Positions 15,858-22,997 of a DNA stretch of 33,256 bases are shown here, piece after piece. Numbering within the stretch: the first letter of the stretch is position 1; each line of letters opens with the position of its first letter. This stretch comes from a virus: positions 1 through 33,256 of IMG/VR virus record IMGVR_UViG_3300031963_000566. One strand, written 5' to 3'. The translations under genes and the position numbers were made by a program. The notes beneath the pieces were generated by a model. That model was not told where the DNA came from. It did no database searches and was given only the letters and a program-made list of their open reading frames with translations.

Positions 15858-15865
15858 TATTTATA
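15858..15865 (-). promoter_or_regulatory. T4-type late promoter TATAAATA
   Basis: Perfect TATAAATA on the minus strand in an 81-base intergenic region, upstream of the 92-residue protein and the SleB lysin. The expected start is near 15852. The presence of a gp33 gene nearby supports use of T4-type late promoters. Confidence 0.7.
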
Positions 15866-15869
15866 CGTA

Positions 15870-16412
15870 TTAGAAACTACGTGTGTACTGTAGACGCCAT
15901 GCATCTTTTTCTTCGTCACCGTATGTACGGCTCCAACGAACTGCAACAGAATCTTTTTTAGTCAAAGGATAACCAACTGCTGCATGAACACGGGTTGTTT
16001 GATAGTTGTTTGCAGTGTCAAACGCATTACGATAACGACCACCAACATCACCAGTCAAACCAGCAACCAATGGGAATTTCACACCAGCATCAACTGCATA
16101 ATGTGAGAAGTGTGTAGAACTACTAATTCTTTCACCCAAACGACCACCAATGTAAAATGCACCGATAGATTGTTTCACACGAACTTCCAAACCTTGTGTA
16201 ATGGAACCACTGCCGAGTGCAGCTTGGCTGTTTTCCATTTTAAGGCTATAGTCAGTAGAACCAACTTTAGTACCAATGACAACAGCTTCTTTGATGTTTT
16301 TCGCATCTGTTGCACGATTTGTTTCATCTGAATATTCCAATGAACCATAACCTTGTGCCATTGCTGAAGCACTGATGACCAAAGAGGCCAAAATAAAACT
16401 GATTTTCTTCAA
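15870..16412 (-). CDS. Phage-encoded outer-membrane beta-barrel protein
   Basis: 180 residues. Residues 1-19 are a signal peptide (MKKISFILASLVISASAMA, cut before QG). The mature part of about 161 residues alternates polar and hydrophobic residues in about eight strands (GLEVRVKQSIGAFYIGGRLG, HYAVDAGVKFPLV, GDVGGRYRNAFDT, RVHAAVGYPLTK, DSVAVRWSRTYG) and ends WRLQYTRSF with the C-terminal Phe needed for BAM insertion. The start is a TTG, decided by AGGAG 6 bases upstream; no ATG fits. Small barrels of this type include OmpX and PagP. It may alter the host surface (receptor masking, superinfection exclusion) or be a bacterial acquisition. Confidence 0.82.
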   Translation of the reverse strand: MKKISFILASLVISASAMAQGYGSLEYSDETNRATDAKNIKEAVVIGTKVGSTDYSLKMENSQAALGSGSITQGLEVRVKQSIGAFYIGGRLGERISSSTHFSHYAVDAGVKFPLVAGLTGDVGGRYRNAFDTANNYQTTRVHAAVGYPLTKKDSVAVRWSRTYGDEEKDAWRLQYTRSF

Positions 16413-16448
16413 AATTAACTCCTAGTTGTTAAACAAAATGATAGGTAT

Positions 16449-17054
16449 TCAGGAACCTAACGAACCTATTCCAAATGCTGGAATTCCTAAAAAAGACCGT
16501 GTTATATCTATGATATAAATTAAACGTCTTTTTTGTGATTTGTTGTGAGCACTATGTAACTGCCCGTTATCGAATCCAAATAAATCGGACCATTCCAATT
16601 CTTTACCATCCACTTCAAAATAAACATCACCCTCAGGTACTATTAATGGTATATGTATTCTTATTGTATTGTGTGATTTATTTTCTATATCTGCATGTCG
16701 ATTAATAACACCACCTGCTTCAAGTACACTATAACCACTGCAACCAGCATGAGCAATGTATTGTTGTGTCAATGTTGAGGCTGTTGGGAATATACTGCGT
16801 ACTCTTGGTTCAAGGAAAAAGTTTTGTTCAATACGTTGTTCCGGCAAGGCATAACGTAATCCTTCAACCTTCCAATCATTCTTTTCTTTTTCATCTAATA
16901 TGGCCAATGGATTTGTTGCTGCGTATGATGTGCCGCCTTTGAATGTGGTGTGAAAGTCTTTGTGATATTCTAAAAATTCGTCACGCAATTTTGGTACCAG
17001 TTCCATTAATTCATCTGCGATTCTAATTTCTTTTCTATACCAAATTGATTGCAT
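16449..17054 (-). CDS. Aspartyl/asparaginyl beta-hydroxylase-like 2OG-Fe(II) oxygenase
   Basis: 201 residues with a double-stranded beta-helix core. Iron ligands are H120-x-D122 in NRHADIENKS and H167 in FDNGQLHSAHN; R176 or R177 would bind 2-oxoglutarate. The RIHIPL strand at 132-137 after the first ligands and the FDNGQLH segment are typical of the Asp_Arg_Hydrox (AspH) family, which hydroxylates Asp/Asn side chains of proteins. GGAGG lies 5 bases before the ATG. It is directly downstream of the tmRNA and may be read from the tmRNA promoter. One of five related oxygenases between 16449 and 22315. Confidence 0.8.
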   Translation of the reverse strand: MQSIWYRKEIRIADELMELVPKLRDEFLEYHKDFHTTFKGGTSYAATNPLAILDEKEKNDWKVEGLRYALPEQRIEQNFFLEPRVRSIFPTASTLTQQYIAHAGCSGYSVLEAGGVINRHADIENKSHNTIRIHIPLIVPEGDVYFEVDGKELEWSDLFGFDNGQLHSAHNKSQKRRLIYIIDITRSFLGIPAFGIGSLGS

Positions 17055-17118
17055 TATACCTCCACTAAGTGGTTGGTTATTCTGTTACGAGGAAACCAAC
17101 CGAAACCCTAAGCGGCGT

Positions 17119-17151
17119 TTAGGCTGCTAATGCGAACTGTGAGTCGTTTGC
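17119..17151 (-). CDS. tmRNA-encoded proteolysis tag ANDSQFALAA
   Basis: GCA AAC GAC TCA CAG TTC GCA TTA GCA GCC TAA inside the coding piece gives a 10-residue tag with the AND start and ALAA end of known tags. LAA is recognised by ClpXP. The same resume context (GCAAACGAC) occurs in E. coli tmRNA. Tags of the ANDxxxALAA form are typical of beta- and gammaproteobacteria. Confidence 0.9.
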   Translation of the reverse strand, partial: ANDSQFALAA

Positions 17152-17233
17152 GTTTACTTGATTTAGTTTTAACATCTTCTCTGATGAGTTGTCCACTTCT
17201 GTACTATTTGCCCTGTCGAAACTATGCACCCCC

Positions 17234-17352
17234 ATCAAAAACATCTCATATCGGCGTAAGTATTTGCAATTACCACTACAGTAAAAGGTGACTTACCGTG
17301 TATCCTCATATGAGTGAGGCCGCTAGTTAGGCGACTTTCTCTGCCATGTTTT
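17234..17352 (-). other. Intervening segment of the permuted tmRNA precursor
   Basis: 119 bases between the CCA of the acceptor piece and the first G of the coding piece. Its ends pair (AAAACAT with ATGTTTT), extending the acceptor stem across the CCA so that the precursor folds as one stem-loop. A CCTCA/TGAGG hairpin lies inside. In bacterial permuted tmRNAs the matching loop is removed by tRNA-processing enzymes; excision here is inferred. Confidence 0.8.
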
Positions 17353-17424
17353 TGGTGGAGGTGGGGAGATTCGCACCCCCGTCCAGAACACATTTCTAGT
17401 TGCTTCGTACAACCATAAAAACAC

Positions 17425-17453
17425 ATTATAACATATCTTATTTATTGTGTCAA
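17425..17453 (-). promoter_or_regulatory. Perfect sigma70 promoter of the tmRNA
   Basis: Minus strand TTGACA (17453-17448), 17-base spacer, TATAAT (17430-17425): all 12 consensus bases. Start expected near 17418, exactly at the beginning of the acceptor piece. The TGA stop of the upstream nuclease gene is embedded in the -35 hexamer. Confidence 0.93.
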
Positions 17454-18109
17454 CTGTTTTTGTGATAAAAATCAATTGCCTTAACCAGACCTTCAATGTG
17501 GTCTTGTGTTTTTTCTCTAAAAACTAATGGTGGTGCATCTTGCACAGCCATAATAATTACCAGTTCATCAATTGGTTGGCCAACCAATTCTTCATACATC
17601 AATGCATATGCAGTTGTTTGCCAGAAATAATCCAAAATAGAATCACGGTCTTTAGCCTTCTTTGATGTTTTAAAATCAATTACAGACAGTTTACCCTCAT
17701 ACTCACCAATACAGTCTACACGACCTGCCAGTCCAAGTTGGGAGGACCACAATCCAACCTCTTGGTAGTGTATATTGTTGATTTTGTTTAGTAATGGTTT
17801 GATTGATATGAACATCTCTTTGGCATCAGGCATAACAGTTCCTGGTGGTTTAGGTTCATTGTTCAAATAGTATTCACACAACGTATGCATATTGGTGCCA
17901 CGGGATGTGGCCTGTCTGGAGATTTTGTTTGCAACTTCATCACCAACTCTACGGCGCCATGCCATGATGGCTTCTTTTTTCTGTGCTCCCACCACTGTGG
18001 TCACCGATGGTAATTTCTTGCCGTCAGGTGTGACATAATATCTTTTCCCGTCAGGAAAAGTTTGAGATTCAATTTTTGGAATCTCTTTTGGTGGGCAATA
18101 AACAAACAT
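17450..18109 (-). CDS. RecB/Cas4-like PD-(D/E)xK exonuclease
   Basis: 219 residues with RecB-family nuclease motifs in order: H75 in SRGTNMHTLCEYYL, D132 in GLAGRVDCIGEY, D145-x-K147 in LSVIDFKTSKK, and Q164-xxx-Y168 in WQTTAYALMY. A catalytic single-domain nuclease, of the type T4-like phages use in DNA degradation or recombination; a stand-alone Cas4-like role is possible. No cysteine cluster for an iron-sulphur site is visible. Start and upstream stop overlap as TAATG with the radical SAM gene, so the two are translationally coupled. Its stop lies in the tmRNA promoter. Confidence 0.82.
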   Translation of the reverse strand: MFVYCPPKEIPKIESQTFPDGKRYYVTPDGKKLPSVTTVVGAQKKEAIMAWRRRVGDEVANKISRQATSRGTNMHTLCEYYLNNEPKPPGTVMPDAKEMFISIKPLLNKINNIHYQEVGLWSSQLGLAGRVDCIGEYEGKLSVIDFKTSKKAKDRDSILDYFWQTTAYALMYEELVGQPIDELVIIMAVQDAPPLVFREKTQDHIEGLVKAIDFYHKNS

Positions 18110-19626
18110 TATAATCCTAACTTTAATCTTTTATATTCAAGGATAGTTTGATCCGCTTCTTCAATTTTTTTATTCAAAAAAGTTTTGTCGAATGTTCCAT
18201 CAATGATATCTTTAATATCAACTCCCATACCAACCAATTCAAATACATCATGGTTGATACTGACACCTTTATCAGCATTACCATAAATTGATTTGCCTGC
18301 TTTAATTCGGTGTTGTTCTGTTTCCACATTTAAATCGGTTGTAATTTTTCTTGAATTGAAATAGTTTAAGTATTTATTTTTCCAAATTAACAAATTACTG
18401 TCATCGTTGTGATATCGTGTATCATCATCACCTTCTGGTATCGTATATTCTCCGGGTAATAATTCACTATAACCCCACTTCTCATATTCCTTTTCAAATT
18501 CACTTAGGCGACTAACAGAATTTTTTCTGATAACCAAGGGCCACCAATCCCAATTGTCAAACACTTCAAAATTTTGGTCCAATAACATTTTCTGACTCTT
18601 GTATACACTAGATAGGGGTTCACCAGGTAAACCACAAATCATTCCTGTATAAGTGTAGGTTGGTTTGTACTTCTTTAACTGTCTAATCGCTTCAAACTGT
18701 CTTTCATTATCTAGGCCTTTACCGATGGCCTTCTTTGCTTCAGGATGAAATGTTTCCAAACCAAATGTTGCAGCAACCAAACCAGTGTCAGCCAACATAG
18801 GTATAGTTTCTGGAAAACGTTCAATCAAATCTGCACGTAAGAATGCTGTGTAAGTAATCTTAATACCACTCTTTGCAATAGCTTCAGCAACATAATCCAA
18901 TTTAACCACATTGTCATTGAATGTATCATCATTGAACCAATAGTTATTCACACCAAACATTTCATAATTTCTACGCAACTCTGCGGCTAAATTATCCACA
19001 TGGCGAATATAATCATTTTTCTTTTTGCCTAACAATGGGAAGGCACAGAATCGGCATCTGAATATACATCCTCGACTAATTTCAATCGGCAAGAAATTGT
19101 TTTTGATTAAATCACTTTCTAACCATTTGATTGTTAAATCACTATCATCATTTTTATATAGCATTTCTGCATTGATAGATAGTGTTCCTTTGTATGGTAC
19201 CCATTTCAAATCATCCAAACGTTTTTTGTTTAGAAATTTAAGGTAGTGTAATACGGCTTCTTCAGCATAACCCCAAAAAACTCTATCAACTTGTGTTAAA
19301 TCTACACCATCAATTGGTGTCTCATTACCACCAATCAATGTTTTCACTTGTGGATATTTTTCTCTGATGTATTTGAATAAATGATTCAATTTATCAAAAG
19401 CATATATGAACGTAATACTGATACCAACAAACAAAGTTTTTGGTCCAATAAATCTATCACAAACTCTTTCAATTTCTTCTTCAGTGAAGTTACCAAAGTA
19501 ATCAACGACCTCAAGGTTATAACCATGTGGTTCTAAAAAAGTTCTTAATCTTGCTGCACCGGCCGGCCGACTAATTGTTCTAGTTCGTTCCATACCGGTA
19601 AAAACAATACCATGTATATCGGTCAT
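18109..19626 (-). CDS. Radical SAM protein with B12-binding-like N-terminal domain
   Basis: 505 residues. Residues about 5-130 look like the Rossmann-type domain of B12-binding radical SAM enzymes (strands FVGISIT and VKTLIGGNETP), but no DxHxxG cobalamin motif is visible. The radical SAM core starts at ISRGCIFRCRFCAFP with C187-xxx-C191-xx-C194 for the 4Fe-4S cluster, followed by NNYWFNDDTFNDN and YTGMICGLPGE. The C-terminal 180 residues are unrecognised. In this superfamily such enzymes do methylthiolation, methylation or rearrangements; the substrate is unknown. Located among five 2OG oxygenases, four of them upstream in transcription order. Confidence 0.82.
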   Translation of the reverse strand: MTDIHGIVFTGMERTRTISRPAGAARLRTFLEPHGYNLEVVDYFGNFTEEEIERVCDRFIGPKTLFVGISITFIYAFDKLNHLFKYIREKYPQVKTLIGGNETPIDGVDLTQVDRVFWGYAEEAVLHYLKFLNKKRLDDLKWVPYKGTLSINAEMLYKNDDSDLTIKWLESDLIKNNFLPIEISRGCIFRCRFCAFPLLGKKKNDYIRHVDNLAAELRRNYEMFGVNNYWFNDDTFNDNVVKLDYVAEAIAKSGIKITYTAFLRADLIERFPETIPMLADTGLVAATFGLETFHPEAKKAIGKGLDNERQFEAIRQLKKYKPTYTYTGMICGLPGEPLSSVYKSQKMLLDQNFEVFDNWDWWPLVIRKNSVSRLSEFEKEYEKWGYSELLPGEYTIPEGDDDTRYHNDDSNLLIWKNKYLNYFNSRKITTDLNVETEQHRIKAGKSIYGNADKGVSINHDVFELVGMGVDIKDIIDGTFDKTFLNKKIEEADQTILEYKRLKLGL

Positions 19627-19629
19627 AAT

Positions 19630-20424
19630 TTAAATGAATTCGTTATCTCTAACTTTTTTGGTAACATATCTTTCTCTAATTGCCTCAAAAAAATCAATAT
19701 CTTCATCTGTTAATTCAGCATCATCAATTTTTTGTCGGAACCCTCTTACAAAATTTTGTAATTGTTCGAATTCTCCGTCATAATTAAAATGTTTTGTTAC
19801 CTTTTTGGTGTCATATGCATCCATGATGATATGATATCGGTCTTCATCCGAGTCATTTCGAATTTGGTGCCATTGATTCACCCAAAGAATCCAGACACTA
19901 CCATCAGCAGGCATATGCAAATTTTTACCTTGGGATATATGCACACATTTCTTGTTTGTGAATAATGGAATATGAATACGAGCCATATATTCCGTTTCAT
20001 CAGCATCTCTATGCACCAAAGATTTTGAGTGTGCTTTCAAACAAGTAACCCTTGCTCTTGTAGGATAAAAACCCATCTCACGTATATCGTCCAGAACTTT
20101 TTTAATTTCACCAACATATGCTTCGGTAGGTTTATCATGTTCTAGACCATGTGATATATTAAAAAATTTGTATGCTTTTGCGACTAATTCATTTGTTGGT
20201 AAGAATGATTCTAATGATTGTCCTTTTTCTAATTGAACAGCTTCCCAACCGCCAGTCCATGTGGCTTCTTTGCACAGTAAACTCCATCCACCAAATCCAT
20301 TATATTTCGGTGTTTCGTATTCTTCGCCTTGAATAACTTGGTCACCCAAAGTGAAAACACTATCTTTCACTTCTTGTTTTAATTTTTCAATATCTACTGT
20401 ATAGTTTAATTTTTCGAAAAACAT
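19630..20424 (-). CDS. AspH-like 2OG-Fe(II) oxygenase (264 aa)
   Basis: 264 residues. The iron site is H138-x-D140 in SLVHRDADETEYMARIHIPL and H186 in WVNQWHQIRNDSDEDRYHII, with R196 as the probable 2-oxoglutarate anchor. The order HxD, RIHIPL, then H...RN...R is the same as in the 201-residue oxygenase beside the tmRNA, so both belong to the Asp/Asn beta-hydroxylase-like group, though the remainder differs. The N-terminal 130 residues contain aromatic-rich text (GFGGWSLLCKEATWTGGWEA) that may shape a substrate pocket. Three bases separate it from the radical SAM gene downstream. Substrate unknown, probably a protein. Confidence 0.78.
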   Translation of the reverse strand: MFFEKLNYTVDIEKLKQEVKDSVFTLGDQVIQGEEYETPKYNGFGGWSLLCKEATWTGGWEAVQLEKGQSLESFLPTNELVAKAYKFFNISHGLEHDKPTEAYVGEIKKVLDDIREMGFYPTRARVTCLKAHSKSLVHRDADETEYMARIHIPLFTNKKCVHISQGKNLHMPADGSVWILWVNQWHQIRNDSDEDRYHIIMDAYDTKKVTKHFNYDGEFEQLQNFVRGFRQKIDDAELTDEDIDFFEAIRERYVTKKVRDNEFI

Positions 20425-20434
20425 TTCTTATCCT

Positions 20435-21106
20435 TTATAAGTTTCCAGTTTCTTGTAACATTTCATACACCTGACTATATTCATATAATTTGGTTCTAAG
20501 TGCAAAAGCCTTTCTAAGTTTTGCATCGCCACCTAATGGTTCAACATTATGTGCAACTCTAACGTCCAGCATATATGCTTCTCCAGTTTGAGCCACAAAA
20601 GATCCAATTTCATAAACATCATCAAATGTGTATACCGCATCAACGTATGTTATTTCTTCACAAGTTGGCATATTTTGTTTTTCAGACACAAATTCTTTAA
20701 CTCTTGTTTTTAATTCCTCAACATTAACATTTTGGTCTATAATTGTTCCCCCATCAACACCATGGTGTCTATCTTCTTCTGTCTTCCAAGAATTTGCTCC
20801 TGGTTTTGGTTTGAAGAAAACTGTCCTGTAATTCTGTGGGTCATAATAAAAATTGATTGTTGTTATAAAATCATTATCAACGTGTGGTAACAACAAACTA
20901 TTAATAGACATTCTTGTTACTTGAAAATCTTTCCAATACCTTTCAGGTATAACTTTATACAACACTTCTTTTTCAGGTTCTGGTGTCCAAATTGTACTGT
21001 GTCTTACACCTAGTCCATATTTTCCAGCAAATGAATCAGCCTTACCTTGTGGTATAATGGTGTGTGGCATATATTCATATGTATGTTTTAATTTAACAAA
21101 CGACAT
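20435..21106 (-). CDS. 2OG-Fe(II) oxygenase-like protein, paralogue A
   Basis: 223 residues. H75-x-D77 in LLLPHVDNDFITTINFYY, H186 in MLDVRVAHNVEP and R198 in KLRKAFALRT suit a 2OG-Fe(II) site. It is a clear relative of the next gene: MSFVKL, IPERYWKDFQVTRMSI, PHVDNDFITTINFY and LRKAFALRT align with MMFTKL, LPKRYWQDFHLTVMTI, PPHTDTEIITSINFY and LRKAITLGT. It carries an insertion of about 45 residues (104-150) that the paralogue lacks. It overlaps that gene by 14 bases. Activity is predicted from residues only. Confidence 0.7.
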   Translation of the reverse strand: MSFVKLKHTYEYMPHTIIPQGKADSFAGKYGLGVRHSTIWTPEPEKEVLYKVIPERYWKDFQVTRMSINSLLLPHVDNDFITTINFYYDPQNYRTVFFKPKPGANSWKTEEDRHHGVDGGTIIDQNVNVEELKTRVKEFVSEKQNMPTCEEITYVDAVYTFDDVYEIGSFVAQTGEAYMLDVRVAHNVEPLGGDAKLRKAFALRTKLYEYSQVYEMLQETGNL

Positions 21107-21626
21107 TATTGGTTTCCTTTAACATTTCTAGTACGTCCTGATACTTATGAACAAAAGTTCCTAAGGTAATGGCTTTACGTAAATTAAATTTACCCTTAAC
21201 GCCATGTATTTGACTTACATCAAGTAACCAAATATCATAATCTTTAGCAACAAAACTACCAACTTCAATTAAATCTTCTTCAAAATATATATGTCCATTG
21301 GTTTGATTCTCAACCTGTACAGTTTTTGGAATCTCCACCTTCGGTTTATAAAAAGTTGTTGTGCAACCTTCGGTTTGCATATAGAAATTTATAGAGGTGA
21401 TAATTTCAGTATCTGTGTGTGGTGGGATTATACAATCAATTGTCATAACTGTCAAGTGAAAGTCCTGCCAATACCTTTTTGGTAATACAGCATAAATCTT
21501 TTCTGCTTCAGGTGACCATATTTTCTTATAGTCAATACCTTTACCATCAAATTTGAAATTTTTTAATGGGTCGGTAATTGCATATATTGGTTTTTCAAAA
21601 GATTTTTCCAGCTTGGTAAACATCAT
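21093..21626 (-). CDS. 2OG-Fe(II) oxygenase-like protein, paralogue B
   Basis: 177 residues from the ATG at 21626, chosen because it overlaps the upstream stop as ATGA and aligns with the start of paralogue A; an ATG at 21632 would add two residues. The iron site is H70-x-D72 in IIPPHTDTEIITSINFY and H141 in LLDVSQIHGVKG, with R150 in NLRKAITLGT. It is the shorter copy of a tandem pair produced by duplication. The neighbours on both sides are further oxygenase genes, so the block may act on one substrate or on several sites of one. Confidence 0.7.
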   Translation of the reverse strand: MMFTKLEKSFEKPIYAITDPLKNFKFDGKGIDYKKIWSPEAEKIYAVLPKRYWQDFHLTVMTIDCIIPPHTDTEIITSINFYMQTEGCTTTFYKPKVEIPKTVQVENQTNGHIYFEEDLIEVGSFVAKDYDIWLLDVSQIHGVKGKFNLRKAITLGTFVHKYQDVLEMLKETNNVVC

Positions 21627-22315
21627 TTCCATTCTTTAATCTTTGCCATGCGACCAGCCCAAGATTTTAAAATTACCGTATTTTGTGCATTTTTATCTAC
21701 CACTTTTCTTAGGTCGGTTGATAGTGAAATACGTAGGTCATCGGATTTATTTTCGTCAACTCCATGCAACACATATGACGGAAAGAATATCAATCTACCT
21801 TCAACCGGTTTATATCTACGTTCTCTTAATTTTGGTGTACTACTTAGTGTATTGTTTAACCAATCAATGGCCTGTGCGGAATCAAATAATACAAGGTCAC
21901 CACAACCTTCTTTAACTTTGATATAATACGTTGCTGCAATTGCTGATTCGGTGTGTCCATGCACCTCTAAGCGTTCTCCTGGTTCACGCACATTGACCCA
22001 ACCCATGAAGTGTTCACAACCACGAATGTTTAACATCCTGAGTTGTGGAATATTTTGCACAATCTTCTTGGTTACAATGTCTATAATTTCTTGTTTGAGT
22101 ATATCTAAGTTGGGTCTACTGTAGTCCCATATACTGTTGTTTGGATCCTTATCTTTACCCAATACAATATCTTTACCAATACCATAAATTTCATCCAATA
22201 ATGTCTCATTAAATTGTTCATCGAATTTAGTTTGCACTTCCCACACCGGACTTTGCCAAAACATATTCTGTGCATTTTGGTACCAATGGTACGCATCTCT
22301 GTCATCTTTTGTCAT
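21623..22315 (-). CDS. 2OG-Fe(II) oxygenase (PF13759-like)
   Basis: 230 residues with the phage-type putative 2OG-Fe(II) oxygenase layout: MGWVNVREPGERLEVHGHTE with H119 and H121, then the AATYYIKVKEGCGDLVLFDS strands, then EGRLIFFPSYVLHGVDENKS with H184 and R195 in LRISLST. The HxH-T-E spacing at the first ligand pair differs from the HxD of the neighbours, so which residues bind iron needs a structure. Similar single genes are frequent in T4-like cyanophages. First of four consecutive oxygenase genes in transcription order. Confidence 0.8.
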   Translation of the reverse strand: MTKDDRDAYHWYQNAQNMFWQSPVWEVQTKFDEQFNETLLDEIYGIGKDIVLGKDKDPNNSIWDYSRPNLDILKQEIIDIVTKKIVQNIPQLRMLNIRGCEHFMGWVNVREPGERLEVHGHTESAIAATYYIKVKEGCGDLVLFDSAQAIDWLNNTLSSTPKLRERRYKPVEGRLIFFPSYVLHGVDENKSDDLRISLSTDLRKVVDKNAQNTVILKSWAGRMAKIKEWK

Positions 22316-22323
22316 AATAAAAA

Positions 22324-22710
22324 TCAGTAATTTTGTTTTTCAAACCATTCTTTAAATTGTCTTAGGTGTTCCAATTTCAACTGATGTTCCTCATCTGTCA
22401 AATCAGCATCTTTCGGTAAAGATGCATAATTTTCATATTCTTCTGTTGGATTTCTAAAAATTGGATCATTTGCCGTTGTCCAACCAGCTTCCGTGAATTT
22501 CTGAATCTGTCCGTCAAATAGTTCCACTAATACATCCTCATACTCATAACTCATGCGGAAAAATTCATCTTTTTCTTCTTCACTTAAAGCAGCAACTCTT
22601 TCGAAGAATGTTTTTTTTACAAAATTTGGTATTAATGTTTTATCGTATAAAATATTTTCATTATTATATGTTTTTATTGTTGGAAGTAAAGTATGTGAAT
22701 ATTTTTTCAT
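22324..22710 (-). CDS. Small acidic protein with a C-terminal FKEWFEKQ motif
   Basis: 128 residues from the ATG at 22710, which overlaps the upstream TGA as ATGA; a start at 22725 adds five residues and is less likely. The protein is rich in Glu, Phe and Tyr (SEEEKDEFFRMSYEYEDVLV) and ends RQFKEWFEKQNY, resembling the end of the upstream neighbour (REYKEWLEKQ). No family recognised. Position between the Cys/Asn-rich protein and the oxygenases suggests an adaptor, or a second member of the same system. Confidence 0.65.
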   Translation of the reverse strand: MKKYSHTLLPTIKTYNNENILYDKTLIPNFVKKTFFERVAALSEEEKDEFFRMSYEYEDVLVELFDGQIQKFTEAGWTTANDPIFRNPTEEYENYASLPKDADLTDEEHQLKLEHLRQFKEWFEKQNY

Positions 22711-22997
22711 TGTTTTTCCAACCATTCTTTATATTCTCTAACATATGCATTATCAACATTATCTCTAGTCAATTTTGGAACAAAAACCGCACTTTCGGCC
22801 AAAGCGTTCCCAAAAATTTTTGTTAGTAAATTTTCATGTTTTGTTAACAGTTCAAAAACACGTTCTTTTTTTTGTTGCGTCATTGAGTCAAAGGCATTTG
22901 AACTATATGTGTTAAAAAAATGTCTCAGATGTTCATCTGTATAATCCAGATTGTTAATCAATATTTTAACCGGTCTTATACTAGAATATGTCGTCAT
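22707..22997 (-). CDS. Small helical protein related to its downstream neighbour
   Basis: 96 residues, helical and charged, with YTDEHLRHFFNTYSSNAF in the first half and KKERVFELLTKHENLLTKIF in the middle, ending REYKEWLEKQ. The C-terminal motif and the E-R-V/V-A...F layout recall the 128-residue protein downstream, so the two may be diverged copies. Its start overlaps the stop of the Cys/Asn-rich gene as TAATG, a sign of coupled translation. Function unknown. Confidence 0.65.
   Translation of the reverse strand: MTTYSSIRPVKILINNLDYTDEHLRHFFNTYSSNAFDSMTQQKKERVFELLTKHENLLTKIFGNALAESAVFVPKLTRDNVDNAYVREYKEWLEKQ

Larger units (their letters stand above)
17071..17418 (-). ncRNA. ssrA: Circularly permuted (two-piece) tmRNA
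   Basis: On the minus strand the acceptor piece comes first and the coding piece second. The acceptor piece (about 17418-17353) ends with a T-arm (GGGGG stem, TGCGAAT loop, CTCCC) and CACCTCC-ACCA. The coding piece starts GGGGGTGCATAGTTTCGAC at 17233. GGGGGTG pairs with CACCTCC to give the 7-bp acceptor stem with the G3-U70 pair that marks alanine identity. The tag frame lies at 17151-17119 and its stop lies in a CCTAA/TTAGG helix. A GGTTGGTT/AACCAACC stem at 17101-17071 probably ends the coding piece. tmRNA with SmpB rescues stalled ribosomes. The exact outer ends are estimates. Confidence 0.92.

Noticed and set aside
17235-17426. 63-residue frame on the minus strand
   Set aside because: It runs through the tmRNA acceptor piece and its loop; composition is odd and the RNA explains the sequence.
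16449-22315. Oxygenase cluster as a DNA base-modification (TET/JBP-like) pathway
   Set aside because: The iron-site layouts are AspH-like or PF13759-like rather than TET/JBP, and no glycosyltransferase, nucleotide hydroxymethylase or kinase partner lies nearby.
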